A stretch of DNA of 64,000 nucleotides from Neomesorhizobium albiziae (GCF_900114255.1 NZ_FOSL01000009.1:1-64000), one strand, 5' to 3'. Shown: positions 42,932 to 54,781, counted from the first letter of the stretch. The notes: generated by a model from the letters alone, not told the origin. Program-made: numbers and translations.

Positions 42932-44014
42932 CTACTCGCCGCCTGCTGCCTGCCTTGCCCCCTGCACCAGCGACGCATGCGGACGGCAGGAACTGCGCAC
43001 CATGAGGCGTCCCTGCAGCACGAGGCGCCGCGGCCCGCCTTCGCTGCCGCCACCCAGCCGGTCGAGCATCAGTTGGGCTGCCTGCTCGCCGATGGCGCGC
43101 ACCGGTTGTGCCACCGTAGTCAGTTGCGGCCGAAACACGTCCGCCCATGGAAAATCGTCGAAACAGGCGACCGAAATATCCTCCGGGCAGGAAAGGCCGA
43201 TGTCGCGGATCGCCTTCATGACACCGATGACCATCAGATTGTTGGCGGAGAAGATCGCCGTCGGCCGTTCCGACAGCGTCAGAAGCTGCATCGCCGCCTT
43301 GTATGCTTCGGCTTCGCGGAAATTGCCGAACCTGACCAACTGGTCCTCGAAGGCGATGCCGGCGGCTTCCAGCGCGCCGCGATAGCCGGCCAGCCGGTCG
43401 CGGCCGGTCGACGTGTCGAGCGGGCCGGAAATGTAGCCGACGCGCCTATGTCCGAGATGCAGCAGGTAGGTTGCGGCGTCGAACACCGCACGCTGGTTGT
43501 CGAGGGTCACGGCATCGGTCTCGACACCGTCGCAGGCGCGGTCGATCAGCACGACCGGAACGTTGGTGCCCTGAAGAATGCGCTCCAGATTGGCGTCGTC
43601 GCCGGCGGGCGCGATGATCAGGCCATCCACCATGCGGTCGAGCAGCAACTGGACCTGTTCGTCCTGTGTCTCGATGTTCTCGTCATTGCAGCACAGCATG
43701 ACCGCATAGCCGGCGCGATGCAGCACTTCCTGGATGACCGCCACGACATCGGTGAAGAATGGATTGGTGATGTCGGCGACCGTCAGCCCGATGGTGCGCG
43801 TCTTGCCAAGCTTCAGGCTGCGGGCGATCGCGTTGCGCTTGTAGCCGATCTCCTTGATCGCGGCCTCGATCCTGGCTGTCAGCGCCGGGCTTACAGCCGC
43901 GGTGCCATTGACCACCGCCGAAACAGTCGCCACCGACACGCGCGCTGCCGCGGCCACGTGTAGCATCGTCGGGGCCGTCGATCTGCGCGCCCGTTTACGC
44001 TGGCTTTTGCTCAT
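42932..44014 (-). CDS. LacI-family transcriptional regulator
   Basis: A 360-residue regulator. The helix-turn-helix is TMLHVAAAARVSVATVSAVVNG (about 16-37), the hinge NAIARSLKLGKTRTIGLTVADITNPFF leads into a periplasmic-binding-protein fold ending IGEQAAQLMLDRL. It is on the hut strand but separated from hutD by 80 bases, upstream rather than downstream in transcription order. Its sugar target is not adjacent; the fucose-type transporter promoter at 28.3-28.6 kb is one candidate. Confidence 0.85.
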   Translation of the reverse strand: MSKSQRKRARRSTAPTMLHVAAAARVSVATVSAVVNGTAAVSPALTARIEAAIKEIGYKRNAIARSLKLGKTRTIGLTVADITNPFFTDVVAVIQEVLHRAGYAVMLCCNDENIETQDEQVQLLLDRMVDGLIIAPAGDDANLERILQGTNVPVVLIDRACDGVETDAVTLDNQRAVFDAATYLLHLGHRRVGYISGPLDTSTGRDRLAGYRGALEAAGIAFEDQLVRFGNFREAEAYKAAMQLLTLSERPTAIFSANNLMVIGVMKAIRDIGLSCPEDISVACFDDFPWADVFRPQLTTVAQPVRAIGEQAAQLMLDRLGGGSEGGPRRLVLQGRLMVRSSCRPHASLVQGARQAAGGE

Positions 44015-44094
44015 CCATCAGACGCCGGTTAGACATGTGGCGACAATCGCGTACTTTTGCGCCTCGCACAACGGCTGCGGGAAATAGCGGTCTA

Positions 44095-44682
44095 TCAGTT
44101 CCGGGCCGGCCGGTTTCTGATCTCCACCAGGAAGAGCGATGCGGCCATGTCGGCGCGCAGCCGGATTTCAGCCGGGCCTTTCAGGATGGCTGTATCCAGC
44201 GGGCCAAGTTCCTCAGTCAAACCATCGGCCGACAGGCTCGCCGAGTCGCGATGGCAGAACAGGATCACGATATCCGCCCTGGAGGCAATGTCGGTCTGGC
44301 CGGCGACTTCCAGCCGCCGCACCGTATGCGCGTGGCTTGTCCGCCGTGTCATGACGTTGAGGTCGGTCACCGCTGCGCCAAGCAGGGTTGAGCCCGTCTT
44401 CTCGTCGGCGGGAAAGGCGAAAGGCTGGGCGTCGCGGTCGAGCGTGACCGCCGGACGGCCGGCGATCTCCAGCCGCAACCCCTCGCCTTCCAGAATGCTC
44501 AGCGTGCGGTCGACGCCGGAAAAAGTCGAAAACGGCCCGTCGCCTTCCACCCGCGCCATGGAGATGCGCCAGGCGAAATCGTCGAGGCCCGCCCCTTCGG
44601 GCGACACCGCGATTTCGGTAGTCTCGCCGCCGCCGTTTTTCCACGGCATGCGGCGGTAGCTGCTGGCGCGCAGGATGCGCAT
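44095..44682 (-). CDS. hutD: HutD family protein, histidine-utilisation accessory
   Basis: A 195-residue cupin-like HutD. MPWKNGGGETTEIAVSPEGAGLDDFAWRISMARVEGDGPFSTFSGVDRTLSILEGEGL is the conserved family core. HutD has no catalytic role; in other bacteria it is thought to tune hut pathway flux. The ATG at 44682 lies five bases after hutU, and it is the last gene of the leftward hut operon. Confidence 0.9.
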   Translation of the reverse strand: MRILRASSYRRMPWKNGGGETTEIAVSPEGAGLDDFAWRISMARVEGDGPFSTFSGVDRTLSILEGEGLRLEIAGRPAVTLDRDAQPFAFPADEKTGSTLLGAAVTDLNVMTRRTSHAHTVRRLEVAGQTDIASRADIVILFCHRDSASLSADGLTEELGPLDTAILKGPAEIRLRADMAASLFLVEIRNRPARN

Positions 44683-44687
44683 AGTGC

Positions 44688-46364
<1,677 letters not shown>

Positions 46365-46403
46365 GTGGGTGCTCCCTCTGATCTCAGGCGAGGAGCATTA
46401 CGT

Positions 46404-46561
46404 CGCCCCCCTCTGTCCTGCCGGACATCTCCCCCACAAGGGGGGAGATTGGCGGCGTTGATGATGATGCTCGTCTTGCGACGGCGACGATTGACTGTAC
46501 GTAAGATGACGGCCGATCTCCCCCCTTGTGGGGGAGATGTCCGGCAGGACAGAGGGGGGCG
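46404..46561. repeat. Very long perfect inverted repeat inside the hut operon
   Basis: Bases 46404-46449 are exactly complementary to 46516-46561: 46-bp perfect arms around a 66-base loop. Each arm also contains its own smaller hairpin (ATCTCCCCC/GGGGGAGAT). The arm sequence shares CCCCCCTCTGTCCTGCCGG with the repeat at 21313-21392. It sits between hutG and hutU on the transcribed strand. Confidence 0.9.
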
Positions 46562-46578
46562 CGAAAGAGCGCAGCCTC

Positions 46579-47400
46579 TCATTGTCCCCTCGCCCAACTC
46601 AATGCGGTTCCCAAAATCTTCGTCAGTGTGGCCCGCATCGGCGCGGCAAATTCGGCGTCGTAGGGAACCGGCCAGTTTTCCGGCCCGACAGGGCCGATCG
46701 GCTCGCGCATGTAGCCACGATTGGACAGTTCCATCTGCAGCGCATGCACGCCGTTTGCTGGTTCGCCATAGTGGCGGGTGATCCAGCCGCCCTTGAAGCG
46801 GCCGTTGACCACTTGCGGCTGGCCGCTCTCGGCCATGATCTGCGCGACCTTTCCTTGCAAAGCCGGATCGGCGCTCCTGCCGTCATTGGTGCCGAGGTTA
46901 AACACCGGCAGCGTCCCGTCGAACAACCGCGGGATGACCGACCGGATCGAATGGCAGTCATAGAGCACAACGTTGGGATGCAGCATGCGCAGACGATCGA
47001 GCTCGGTCTTCAGTGCTGCGTGGTAGGGCTCGAAATAGGCTTTGCGCCGCCGGTCGATTTCCTCCGGCCCCGGCTCTTCGCCCGCGCGGTAGAGCGGATC
47101 GCCGTCGAAAGTTTCGGTCGGGCACAGGCCGGTGGTTGCCTGGCCGGGATAGAGCGACGCACCCGACGGGTCGCGGTTGACGTCGATGACGGTGCGCGAG
47201 ATCGCCGTGTGCACGACGGTGGCGCCGAGACCGTCGGCGAAATCATAGAGCTTGTCGATCCACCAGTCGCAATCGCGCTGGCCGAGCCAGCGCGACGCCA
47301 ACCTCGGCTCGAACTCGGCGAGATCGATGCCGGTGTGCGGCAGGCTCACCAGCAACGGCGCATCGCCGCGAGTGACCGTGAGCCAGGAGGGCGTGCTCAT
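46579..47400 (-). CDS. hutG: N-formylglutamate deformylase
   Basis: A 273-residue FGase-family hydrolase. [13 protein letters not shown] supplies a metal His, [36 protein letters not shown] is the family core, and [15 protein letters not shown] carries further ligands. It releases formate and glutamate in the last step. Presence of this enzyme together with hutF indicates the five-step histidine pathway, rather than the formamide-releasing one. It overlaps hutH by four bases. Confidence 0.93.
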   Translation of the reverse strand: MSTPSWLTVTRGDAPLLVSLPHTGIDLAEFEPRLASRWLGQRDCDWWIDKLYDFADGLGATVVHTAISRTVIDVNRDPSGASLYPGQATTGLCPTETFDGDPLYRAGEEPGPEEIDRRRKAYFEPYHAALKTELDRLRMLHPNVVLYDCHSIRSVIPRLFDGTLPVFNLGTNDGRSADPALQGKVAQIMAESGQPQVVNGRFKGGWITRHYGEPANGVHALQMELSNRGYMREPIGPVGPENWPVPYDAEFAAPMRATLTKILGTALSWARGQ

Positions 47401-48941
47401 GCCGTGTCCCCCGAAATCGCCGGAAGCCCGATGGCGCCTGCCGCAGCAACAATCGCGCCGCTACGCACCAGTGCGATGGCCTTTTCCATGTCGGGATGGA
47501 AATGCCGGTCGTTGTCGAGATGCGGCACTTCGGCCCGTATCTTGCCGCGCACCGCTTCCAGCGCCTCGCTGGATTGCAGCGGCTGGTGGAAGTCGCAGCC
47601 CTGGGCGGCGGCCAGCAGTTCGATGCCGATGACGGCCGTCGCGTTCTCGACCATGCCGACCAAGCGGCGTGCGCCGTGCGCGGCCATCGACACATGGTCT
47701 TCCTGATTGGCCGAGGTCGGGATGGAATCGACGCTCGCCGGGTAGGCCTTCTGCTTGTTTTCTGAAACGAGCGCTGCGGCCGTGACCTGCGGGATCATGA
47801 AGCCCGAATTCAGGCCGGGCTTCGGCGTCAGGAAGGCCGGCAGGCCCGACAGGGCCGGATCAACCAGCATGGCGATGCGCCGTTCGGCGATGCTGCCGAT
47901 CTCGCAAACCGCCAGCGCGATCATGTCGGCGGCGAACGCCACCGGCTCGGCGTGGAAATTGCCGCCCGAAAGCGCGGTGTCATCCTCGGCAAAGATCAGC
48001 GGGTTGTCGGAAACGCCGTTGGCTTCCGTTTCGAGCGTAGCGGCCGCCTGGCGCAGCACGTCGAGGGCCGCCCCCATCACCTGCGGCTGGCAGCGCAGGC
48101 AGTACGGGTCCTGCACGCGCTCGTCGCCGATGCGGTGCGACTCTCGGATGGCGCTGCCGGCCATCAGGTTGCGCAGCGCGTCGGCCGTCTCGATCTGGCC
48201 GCGATGCTTTCTCAGCGCATGGATGCGCGGGTCGAACGGCGCATCGGAGCCCCTGGCGGCGTCGGTCGACAGCGCGCCGACGACCAGCGCCGAGCGATAG
48301 AGCACTTCAGCCTCGAACAGGCCGGCCAATGCATAAGCGGTGGAGAACTGGGTGCCGTTGAGCAACGCCAGCCCTTCCTTCGGCCCGAGCGTCACCGGCT
48401 CCAGCCCATGCGACACGAACGCGACCTTGGCCGGGAAGATGCCGTGCGGCGTGTAACAATCGCCTACCCCGATCATCGCCGCCGTCATGTGGGAGAGCGG
48501 CGCGAGATCGCCGGAAGCACCGACCGAGCCTTGCGCCGGCACCACCGGGATGACCTCGGCGGCGATCATCGCCTCCAGCAATTCCAGCGTCTTCGGCTGC
48601 ACGCCGGAAGCGCCCTGCGCCAGGCTCGCGAGCTTCAGCGCCATCATCAGGCGCGCCACCTTTTCCGGCATAGGTTCGCCGACGCCGGCGGCGTGCGACA
48701 GCACGATGTTCTTCTGCAAGGTGGCAAGGTCGGCCGCATCTATGCGCACGCTGGCCAGTTTGCCGAAGCCGGTGTTGATGCCGTAGACCGGCTCGCCCTT
48801 GGCGACGATGCGGGCGACCGCCTCGGCGCTTGCCTTGACGCGCGGCTTGCAGCTCTCGTCGAGTTTCGGCACCGCGCCGCGATAGATGGCGCGCCAGTCG
48901 GCCAGCGTCGCGCTGCCGGGTTTCAATGTCAGCTCTGTCAT
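47397..48941 (-). CDS. hutH: Histidine ammonia-lyase
   Basis: A 514-residue enzyme. The Ala-Ser-Gly of [15 protein letters not shown] should cyclise to the MIO cofactor, and [15 protein letters not shown] carries the catalytic Tyr. GAGAGGAAA precedes the ATG at 48941; the frame upstream is a shadow of hutI. It deaminates histidine to urocanate, which is also the usual inducer sensed by HutC. It overlaps hutI at its start and hutG at its end. Confidence 0.95.
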   Translation of the reverse strand: MTELTLKPGSATLADWRAIYRGAVPKLDESCKPRVKASAEAVARIVAKGEPVYGINTGFGKLASVRIDAADLATLQKNIVLSHAAGVGEPMPEKVARLMMALKLASLAQGASGVQPKTLELLEAMIAAEVIPVVPAQGSVGASGDLAPLSHMTAAMIGVGDCYTPHGIFPAKVAFVSHGLEPVTLGPKEGLALLNGTQFSTAYALAGLFEAEVLYRSALVVGALSTDAARGSDAPFDPRIHALRKHRGQIETADALRNLMAGSAIRESHRIGDERVQDPYCLRCQPQVMGAALDVLRQAAATLETEANGVSDNPLIFAEDDTALSGGNFHAEPVAFAADMIALAVCEIGSIAERRIAMLVDPALSGLPAFLTPKPGLNSGFMIPQVTAAALVSENKQKAYPASVDSIPTSANQEDHVSMAAHGARRLVGMVENATAVIGIELLAAAQGCDFHQPLQSSEALEAVRGKIRAEVPHLDNDRHFHPDMEKAIALVRSGAIVAAAGAIGLPAISGDTA

Positions 48942-50170
48942 TTTCCTCTCCACACCCGCCGATGCAGCGGATTGTAACCAATGCGATAGACAAGCTCGGC
49001 CGGCCGCTCGATGTCCCAGACCGCGAGGTCGGCCCATTTGCCGGCCTCCAGCGTACCGGTTTCGCCAAGCAATCCGAGCGCACGGGCCGCCTCGCGCGTC
49101 GTGCCGGCGATGCATTCGTCGACCGTCATGCCGAACAGGGTCGCCGCCATGTTCATGGTGAGCAGCAGCGACGTCAGCGGCGAGGTGCCGGGATTGTTGT
49201 CGGTGGCGACCGCCATCTTCACTCCGTGCTGACGAAACAGCGCCACCGGCGGCTTCTTGGTCTCGCGGATGAAATAATAGGCGCCGGGCAGGATCACCGC
49301 GACGGTGCCGGCCCCGGCCATCGCCGCGGCACCCTTGTCGTCGGTGTATTCGAGATGATCGGCCGACAGCGCGTCGAAGCCGGCGGCTAGTTCGGCGCCA
49401 TGCAGGTTGGAAAGCTGGTCGGCATGCAGCTTCACCGGCAGGCCGAGCGCCTTGGCGGCGGCAAAGACGCGGGCAATCTCGTCGGTCGAGAAAGCAATGC
49501 CTTCGCAGAACCCGTCGACGGCGTCGGCAAGGCCGGCTGCCGCGATCGCCGGCAGCATCTCACTGATGACCTTCGCGATATAGGCGGCCTTGTCGCCATT
49601 GGCTTCGGGCGGAAGCGCATGCGCGCCGAGGAAGGTGGTGCGCACCGTCACTGGGCGCTCTTTCCCGATCCTGCGCGCCGCACGCAGCGACTTGGCTTCG
49701 TTTTCGAGATCGAGCCCGTAGCCGGACTTCACCTCGACCGTGGTGACGCCCTCGGCAATCAGCGCATCGAGGCGCGGCAAGGTCTGCCTGACCAGTTCGT
49801 CCTCGCTCGCGGCGCGAAGCGCCTTGACCGACGAGACGATGCCGCCGCCGGCCCTTGCCACCTCTTCATAAGTGGCGCCGGCGAGGCGCATCTCGAATTC
49901 GTTGGCGCGATTACCCGCATGCACGAGATGGGTGTGGCAATCGATGAGGCCCGGCGTGATCCAGCGGCCTTCGCAATCGATCTGTTCGGCGGAGGATTTC
50001 AAGGCGGCCGGAAGTTCGGCCTCCGGACCGGCATAGACGATGCGGTCGTCGCGGACCGCGACCGCGCCCTTTTCGACGATACCCAGACCCGGCGCGCCTT
50101 CGGCAAGCGTCGCCAGTCGCGCATTGCGCCAAATCCGGACCGGACCCTGCATGGCTTCTCCCGACGGCAT
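48938..50170 (-). CDS. hutI: Imidazolonepropionase
   Basis: A 410-residue amidohydrolase. [37 protein letters not shown] has the HxH metal motif and substrate contacts; [17 protein letters not shown] and [17 protein letters not shown] add the remaining ligands. ATG 50170 follows GGAGAGGATA; TTG 50182 and ATG 50152 are alternatives. First gene of the leftward hut operon, with a HutC-type palindrome 18 bases upstream. Confidence 0.94.
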   Translation of the reverse strand: MPSGEAMQGPVRIWRNARLATLAEGAPGLGIVEKGAVAVRDDRIVYAGPEAELPAALKSSAEQIDCEGRWITPGLIDCHTHLVHAGNRANEFEMRLAGATYEEVARAGGGIVSSVKALRAASEDELVRQTLPRLDALIAEGVTTVEVKSGYGLDLENEAKSLRAARRIGKERPVTVRTTFLGAHALPPEANGDKAAYIAKVISEMLPAIAAAGLADAVDGFCEGIAFSTDEIARVFAAAKALGLPVKLHADQLSNLHGAELAAGFDALSADHLEYTDDKGAAAMAGAGTVAVILPGAYYFIRETKKPPVALFRQHGVKMAVATDNNPGTSPLTSLLLTMNMAATLFGMTVDECIAGTTREAARALGLLGETGTLEAGKWADLAVWDIERPAELVYRIGYNPLHRRVWRGK

Positions 50171-50187
50171 TATCCTCTCCAATTTCT

Positions 50188-50203
50188 ATATGTATATACA
50201 TAT
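50188..50203. promoter_or_regulatory. HutC operator in the hutI / GMC oxidoreductase divergent promoter
   Basis: ATATGTATATACATAT is a perfect 16-bp palindrome centred on TGTATATACA, the core recognised by HutC in pseudomonads. It is 18 bases from the hutI start and about 130 from the flavoprotein start, so binding would block the leftward promoter and could also affect the rightward one. Confidence 0.78.
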
Positions 50204-50335
50204 TAGTCGAAGCTGCCAACCCCTGTGCGAGAAAAAATGCAAAACTTGACAACTGACCAAATTTTGTCGGCTATGCATATTTCGATAACACTTATAGTTG
50301 AACATGGCCGGACAGGCGTATCAGAGGAGGTGTCC

Positions 50336-51943
50336 ATGGTTTTTGACTATGTGATCGTCGGTGGCGGTTCCGGCGGCGCGACCCTTGCGGCAAGACTGAG
50401 CGAAGACCCCACCGTCAGCGTATGCCTTCTGGAAGCGGGCGGGAGCGGCAAAGATCTGTTGATCCGCGTGCCGGCCGCCGTGGTGGCGATGCTTCCCGGC
50501 AGACCGAAAATCAACAACTGGGCATTCGAGACGACGCCGCAAGCCGGCCTCAACGGCCGCAAGGGTTTCCAGCCGCGCGGCAAGACGCTGGGTGGATCCA
50601 GCGCCATCAACGCTATGCTTTACATTCGCGGTCATCGCAGCGATTACGATCATTGGGCCGAACTCGGCTGCGAAGGCTGGTCCTTCGACGAGGTTCTGCC
50701 CTACTTCAAGCGCTCGGAAAGCAATGAGCGCGGCCCCGACGCTCTGCACGGCGGCGACGGGCCGCTGCAGGTTTCAGAGCAGCAAACGCCACGGCCGGTC
50801 AGCCATGCCTTCGTCGACGCATGCGCCGAGAGCCAGGTTCGCCGCAACGACGACTTCAACGGCCCCGAACAGGAGGGCGCCGGCCATTTTCAAGTCACCC
50901 AGTTCAGGAACAAGGCGCGCAATGGCGAGCGCTGCTCGGCGGTGGCCGCCTATCTGCATCCGGTCATGGACCGCAAGAATCTGACGGTCATTACCGGCGC
51001 TCACGCCACCGCGATCAAATTCGCACGCAAGCGCGCCACCGGTGTTTCCTACCGGCGGAAGGGCGCGGACCACACCATAGCGGCAAGGCGCGAGGTGATC
51101 CTGTGCGGCGGCGCCTTCAACTCTCCGCAACTGCTGATGCTGTCCGGCGTCGGCCCGGCCGACGAACTGGCTCGGCACAAGATTCCCCTCGTTCACGACC
51201 TGCCGGGGGTCGGCCGCAATCTGCAGGACCATCTCGACTTCATCTTGAACTGGAAGTCGAAAGACCCCGACATGTTCGGCTTAGGGGTGCGTGGCGCCAT
51301 CAATATCGTGAAGGGCATCCTGCAATGGCGCAAGAACGGCACCGGCCTCATCGCCACGCCCTATGCCGAGAGCGGTGCTTTCCTGAAATCCGACCCGTCG
51401 CTCGACAGACCGGACCTGCAATTGCACTTCATCATCGCCGTGGTGGACGATCACGGCCGCAAGCTGCATATGGGCTACGGATACTCATGCCATGTCTGCG
51501 TGCTGCGTCCATATTCTCGCGGCGAAGTCGGCCTCTACGACGCCAATCCTTTGTCACCGCCGCGCATCGATCCGAACTATCTCGCTGATGAACGCGACGC
51601 CGCACTGATGCTCAAGGGCGTGAAGATGGTGCGGCGGATTCTCGAAGCACCGGCATTGGCAAAGTATAGGGACAAGGAATTCTACATGGCAGGCGTTACC
51701 AGCGACGCCGATATCATGCAGCATATCCGCAACCGGGCCGACACGATCTATCATCCGGTCGGCACCTGCAAGATGGGCATCGATGACATGGCGGTGGTCG
51801 ATCCGCAATTGCGCGTGCGCGGCATCAACGGCCTGCGCGTGGTCGACGCCTCGGTGATGCCCACGCTGGTCGGCGGCAACACCAATGCGCCGACAATTAT
51901 GATCGCGGAGAAAGCGGCGGACATGATCAAAGCTGCCGTCTAA
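50336..51943 (+). CDS. GMC-family flavin oxidoreductase (choline dehydrogenase-like)
   Basis: A 535-residue GMC enzyme. FDYVIVGGGSGGATLAARLSED binds FAD; GKTLGGSSAINAMLYIRGHRSDYDHW and GGAFNSPQLLMLSGVGPADEL are the GMC signatures; HPVGTCKMG brings the catalytic His. AGGAGGTG five bases before ATG 50336 fixes the start. It oxidises an alcohol, probably a small polar one, to an aldehyde or acid. Its place between hutI and hutF, flanked by HutC sites, suggests co-induction with histidine genes, which is not part of the standard pathway. Confidence 0.88.
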   Translation: MVFDYVIVGGGSGGATLAARLSEDPTVSVCLLEAGGSGKDLLIRVPAAVVAMLPGRPKINNWAFETTPQAGLNGRKGFQPRGKTLGGSSAINAMLYIRGHRSDYDHWAELGCEGWSFDEVLPYFKRSESNERGPDALHGGDGPLQVSEQQTPRPVSHAFVDACAESQVRRNDDFNGPEQEGAGHFQVTQFRNKARNGERCSAVAAYLHPVMDRKNLTVITGAHATAIKFARKRATGVSYRRKGADHTIAARREVILCGGAFNSPQLLMLSGVGPADELARHKIPLVHDLPGVGRNLQDHLDFILNWKSKDPDMFGLGVRGAINIVKGILQWRKNGTGLIATPYAESGAFLKSDPSLDRPDLQLHFIIAVVDDHGRKLHMGYGYSCHVCVLRPYSRGEVGLYDANPLSPPRIDPNYLADERDAALMLKGVKMVRRILEAPALAKYRDKEFYMAGVTSDADIMQHIRNRADTIYHPVGTCKMGIDDMAVVDPQLRVRGINGLRVVDASVMPTLVGGNTNAPTIMIAEKAADMIKAAV

Positions 51944-51976
51944 AGTTCATCGCTCTTTCCCTTTCCAAGCGGCGCA

Positions 51977-51994
51977 TATATGTATATACATATA
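51977..51994. promoter_or_regulatory. HutC operator upstream of hutF
   Basis: TATATGTATATACATATA is a perfect 18-bp palindrome with the same TGTATATACA centre as the site at 50188. It lies 33 bases before the hutF start, so hutF and hutC have their own regulated promoter, giving autoregulation of the repressor. Confidence 0.8.
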
Positions 51995-52026
51995 AGCACC
52001 GTTTGATTTTGATTGGGATTCTGCAA

Positions 52027-53379
52027 ATGACCGACATCTTTGCTGTAGCCGCACTTTTGCCTGAAGGCTGGCGATCGAATGTCCGCATTTCTGTCCGTAA
52101 TGGAGCTATTTCAGCCGTCGAGCCGGACCAATCCGCCCAGGCCGACGACGAGCGCCACGCCATCCTGCTGCCCGGCATGCCCAACCTGCACAGTCACGCA
52201 TTCCAGCGCGGCATGGCGGGGCTGGCCGAACTGCGCGGAGCGTCGGCCGACAGTTTCTGGTCATGGCGCGAGGTAATGTACCGTTTCGCGCTGGCGATGA
52301 CGCCGGACCAGGTCGAGGCGGTCGCCGCCCAGCTTTATGTCGAGATGCTCGAGGCCGGTTTTTCGCGCGTCGGCGAATTCCACTATTTGCACCACGACCG
52401 CGACGGCAAACCCTATGCCGACATCGCCGAGATGGGCCAGCGCATCGCCGCGGCCGCCACCGAAACTGGCATCGGGCTCACGCTGCTGCCAGTGTTTTAC
52501 GCGCACTCCACTTTCGGCGGCGCCGCGCCCAATGACGGCCAGCGCCGCTTCATCAACGACGTCGATGGTTTTGCCCGCCTTCTCGAAGGCTGCCGCGCGG
52601 CCGCATCGCGGGTCGACGGTTCAGTGGTCGGGGTGGCCCCGCACAGCCTGCGCGCGGCAACGCCGCAAGAGCTGGCCGCGGTGGTAAAAATGGCCGGCGA
52701 TGCGCCGGTCCATATCCACGTCGCCGAACAAACCAAGGAAGTCGACGATTGCGTCGCCTGGTCCGGGCAGCGCCCGGTCGAATGGCTGCTCTCGCATGCC
52801 GAGGTGAATAGCCGCTGGTGCCTGATCCATGCCACCCACATGAATGAAGCCGAGACACGAGAGATGGCGAAAAGCAGCGCCATTGCCGGGCTTTGCCCGA
52901 TCACCGAGGCCAATCTGGGTGACGGCACGTTTCCGGCCCCCGCCTTCGTCGGGCATGGCGGCCGCTTCGGCGTCGGTTCGGATTCCAATGTGCTGATCGG
53001 CCTGCCGGACGAACTGCGCCAGCTCGAATATTCGCAGCGCCTCGCCCACCGCGCCCGCAACGTGCTGGCGGTCGCCGGCGGCTCGACCGGCCGGGCGCTA
53101 TTCGATGCAGCTCTTGCGGGCGGAGTGCAGGCATTGGGTAGCGGCACGTCGCAACTTGAAGCCGGCGCTTCGGCCGATTTCGTTTCGCTCGACGCCACCA
53201 GTCCTTCGCTTGCCGGCAAATTCGGCGACGCCATCCTCGACGCATGGATCTTCGCCAACGGCTGCGGCATCGACTGCGCCTGGGTGCGCGGTCAAAAACT
53301 GGTGGAAGGCGGGCGCCATCGCAAGCGCGACGCCATCGCCGCGAAATTCCGCAAGACAATGCTGGAACTCGTGGCATAG
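52027..53379 (+). CDS. hutF: Formimidoylglutamate deiminase
   Basis: A 450-residue amidohydrolase. PGMPNLHSHAFQRGMAGLAELRG holds the first metal motif; VHIHVAEQTKEVDDC, HATHMNEAE and FGVGSDSNVLIGLPDELRQLEYSQRL the later His and Asp ligands. It converts formimidoylglutamate to formylglutamate and ammonia, feeding hutG. The chosen ATG lies just after the HutC palindrome and has only a weak ribosome site. Confidence 0.93.
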   Translation: MTDIFAVAALLPEGWRSNVRISVRNGAISAVEPDQSAQADDERHAILLPGMPNLHSHAFQRGMAGLAELRGASADSFWSWREVMYRFALAMTPDQVEAVAAQLYVEMLEAGFSRVGEFHYLHHDRDGKPYADIAEMGQRIAAAATETGIGLTLLPVFYAHSTFGGAAPNDGQRRFINDVDGFARLLEGCRAAASRVDGSVVGVAPHSLRAATPQELAAVVKMAGDAPVHIHVAEQTKEVDDCVAWSGQRPVEWLLSHAEVNSRWCLIHATHMNEAETREMAKSSAIAGLCPITEANLGDGTFPAPAFVGHGGRFGVGSDSNVLIGLPDELRQLEYSQRLAHRARNVLAVAGGSTGRALFDAALAGGVQALGSGTSQLEAGASADFVSLDATSPSLAGKFGDAILDAWIFANGCGIDCAWVRGQKLVEGGRHRKRDAIAAKFRKTMLELVA

Positions 53380-53424
53380 GCTAAACCCTGCACCGACTCT
53401 TTGCCGGGTTTTGGAAGATCGACA

Positions 53425-54177
53425 ATGAGCGACATGGACACGTTTCGGGAGGAAGGAACGGCTAGCGAACCCGTCTCGCTTTACCAGCGCATTCTGGGCG
53501 ACATCCGCGACCGCATCCTGTCCGGCGAATGGCCGCCAGGATACCGCATCCCTTTCGAGCACGAACTGACCACCCAGTACGGCTGCTCGCGGATGACGGT
53601 GAACAAGGCCCTGTCGCAGCTGGCGCGTGCCGGGCTGATCGAGCGGCGGCGGCGCTCCGGCAGCTTTGTGCGCCAACCGCAACTGCAGTCGGCCATTCTC
53701 GAGATCCACGATATCAAGGCCGAGGTCGACGCGCTCGGCCTGCCCTACCGCTACGAGCTTGCCTTGCGGAACCGGCGCAAAGCGACGAAAACCGACCTCA
53801 TCCGCCTGGATGTCCTGCCGGGGAGCCCGGTTCTGGAACTGTCGTGCCGGCATTTTGCCGGCAGACCGGTGTTCTGCATCGAGGACCGGCTGATCAGCCT
53901 GGAGGCGGTGCCGGAAGCGGCGGAAGAAAGTTTTGCCGAGACGGCGCCAGGATCGTGGCTGGTGGACCGGGTGCCATGGAGCGCCGCCGAAAACACGATC
54001 CGGGCAACCGGGGCGGATGCCGCCACCGCCGGCGCAATGGGCATCGCGCCGGGCACGGCATGCCTGGTGATCGAGCGCAAGACCTGGAGCGCCGACCAGC
54101 CGGTCACGCATGTGCGGCTGACCTATGCAGGCGACAGCCATGCGCTGGTGGCGCGCTTTACGCCGCCACAGGGATAG
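53425..54177 (+). CDS. hutC: Histidine utilisation repressor HutC (GntR family)
   Basis: A 250-residue GntR/HutC-subfamily regulator. The winged helix SGEWPPGYRIPFEHELTTQYGCSRMTVNKALSQLARAGLIERRRRSGSFV (about 35-85) is followed by a UTRA effector domain (FCIEDRLISLEA, ending VTHVRLTYAGDSHALVARF). ATG 53425 has GGAAG upstream. It should bind the two TGTATATACA palindromes and be released by urocanate. It is the last gene of the GMC-hutF-hutC run. Confidence 0.92.
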   Translation: MSDMDTFREEGTASEPVSLYQRILGDIRDRILSGEWPPGYRIPFEHELTTQYGCSRMTVNKALSQLARAGLIERRRRSGSFVRQPQLQSAILEIHDIKAEVDALGLPYRYELALRNRRKATKTDLIRLDVLPGSPVLELSCRHFAGRPVFCIEDRLISLEAVPEAAEESFAETAPGSWLVDRVPWSAAENTIRATGADAATAGAMGIAPGTACLVIERKTWSADQPVTHVRLTYAGDSHALVARFTPPQG

Positions 54178-54199
54178 CGCTCTTCTCCCCGTTCCGGCA

Positions 54200-54370
54200 G
54201 GGCTATTACATATATGAGAGGTCGACCCCCACTCCGGTTTGCTTTGCAAACCACCTCTCCCCCGTTCGACGGGGGAGAGGAAGTTGCCGCTATGCCGGGC
54301 TCCCTTCCTCTCCCTCCGGAGGGGGGAGAGGTGGCCCGAAGGGCCGGAGTGGGCGAAGACAGAACCTATG
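54200..54370. repeat. Long palindromic repeat, family B copy 2
   Basis: About 171 bases matching the reverse complement of 9104-9260, including shared unique blocks (GCTATGCCGGGCTCCC and GAAGACAGAACC). It contains CCCCCACTCCGG, GGTTTGC/GCAAACC and CTCTCCCCC/GGGGGAGAG stems, plus a block with CGAAGGGCCGGAG that the other copy lacks. It lies between the converging hutC and ridA genes; the gap holds no gene. Confidence 0.8.
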
Positions 54371-54436
54371 TACGATTACCTTGCCCTTGCTGGGTAGGGT
54401 CGACCAGTCACATTCGATTCCCGGGAGAAGGGAAAA

Positions 54437-54781
54437 TCAGATCGCCGCGGTGATGATGATCTCGACCTTGTATTCCGGCGTCGCCAGCTTCGCTTCGCCG
54501 GTGGCGCGGGCCGGTGCGTTCGGGCCGTCGACCCACTTGTCCCAGACCGAGTTCATCTCGGCGAAATCGGCCATGTCGGCCAGCCAGATGATCGCCTGCA
54601 GGATCTTCGACTTGTCGGAGCCAGCTTCCTTCAGCAGGCGGTCGATCGTCGCCAGGATATCGCTGGTCTGCTCGGCGACGCTCTTGCCGGGAGTTCCGAC
54701 CTGGCCGGCGAGATAGACCGTGTTGCCATGGATGACGGCCTGGCTCATGCGGGGGCCGGCTTCGATGCGACGGATGCTCAT
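54437..54781 (-). CDS. RidA-family imine deaminase
   Basis: A 114-residue YjgF/YER057c/UK114 protein. GPRMSQAVIHGNTVYLAGQVG and the C-terminal VEIIITAAI frame the fold. The Arg that archetypal RidA uses to hold the substrate carboxylate appears replaced in the ATGEAKLATPEYKVE region, so it may be a Rid subgroup rather than RidA itself. It is 42 bases after a flavin amine oxidase-type gene, whose reactive imine product it would hydrolyse. Confidence 0.85.
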   Translation of the reverse strand: MSIRRIEAGPRMSQAVIHGNTVYLAGQVGTPGKSVAEQTSDILATIDRLLKEAGSDKSKILQAIIWLADMADFAEMNSVWDKWVDGPNAPARATGEAKLATPEYKVEIIITAAI

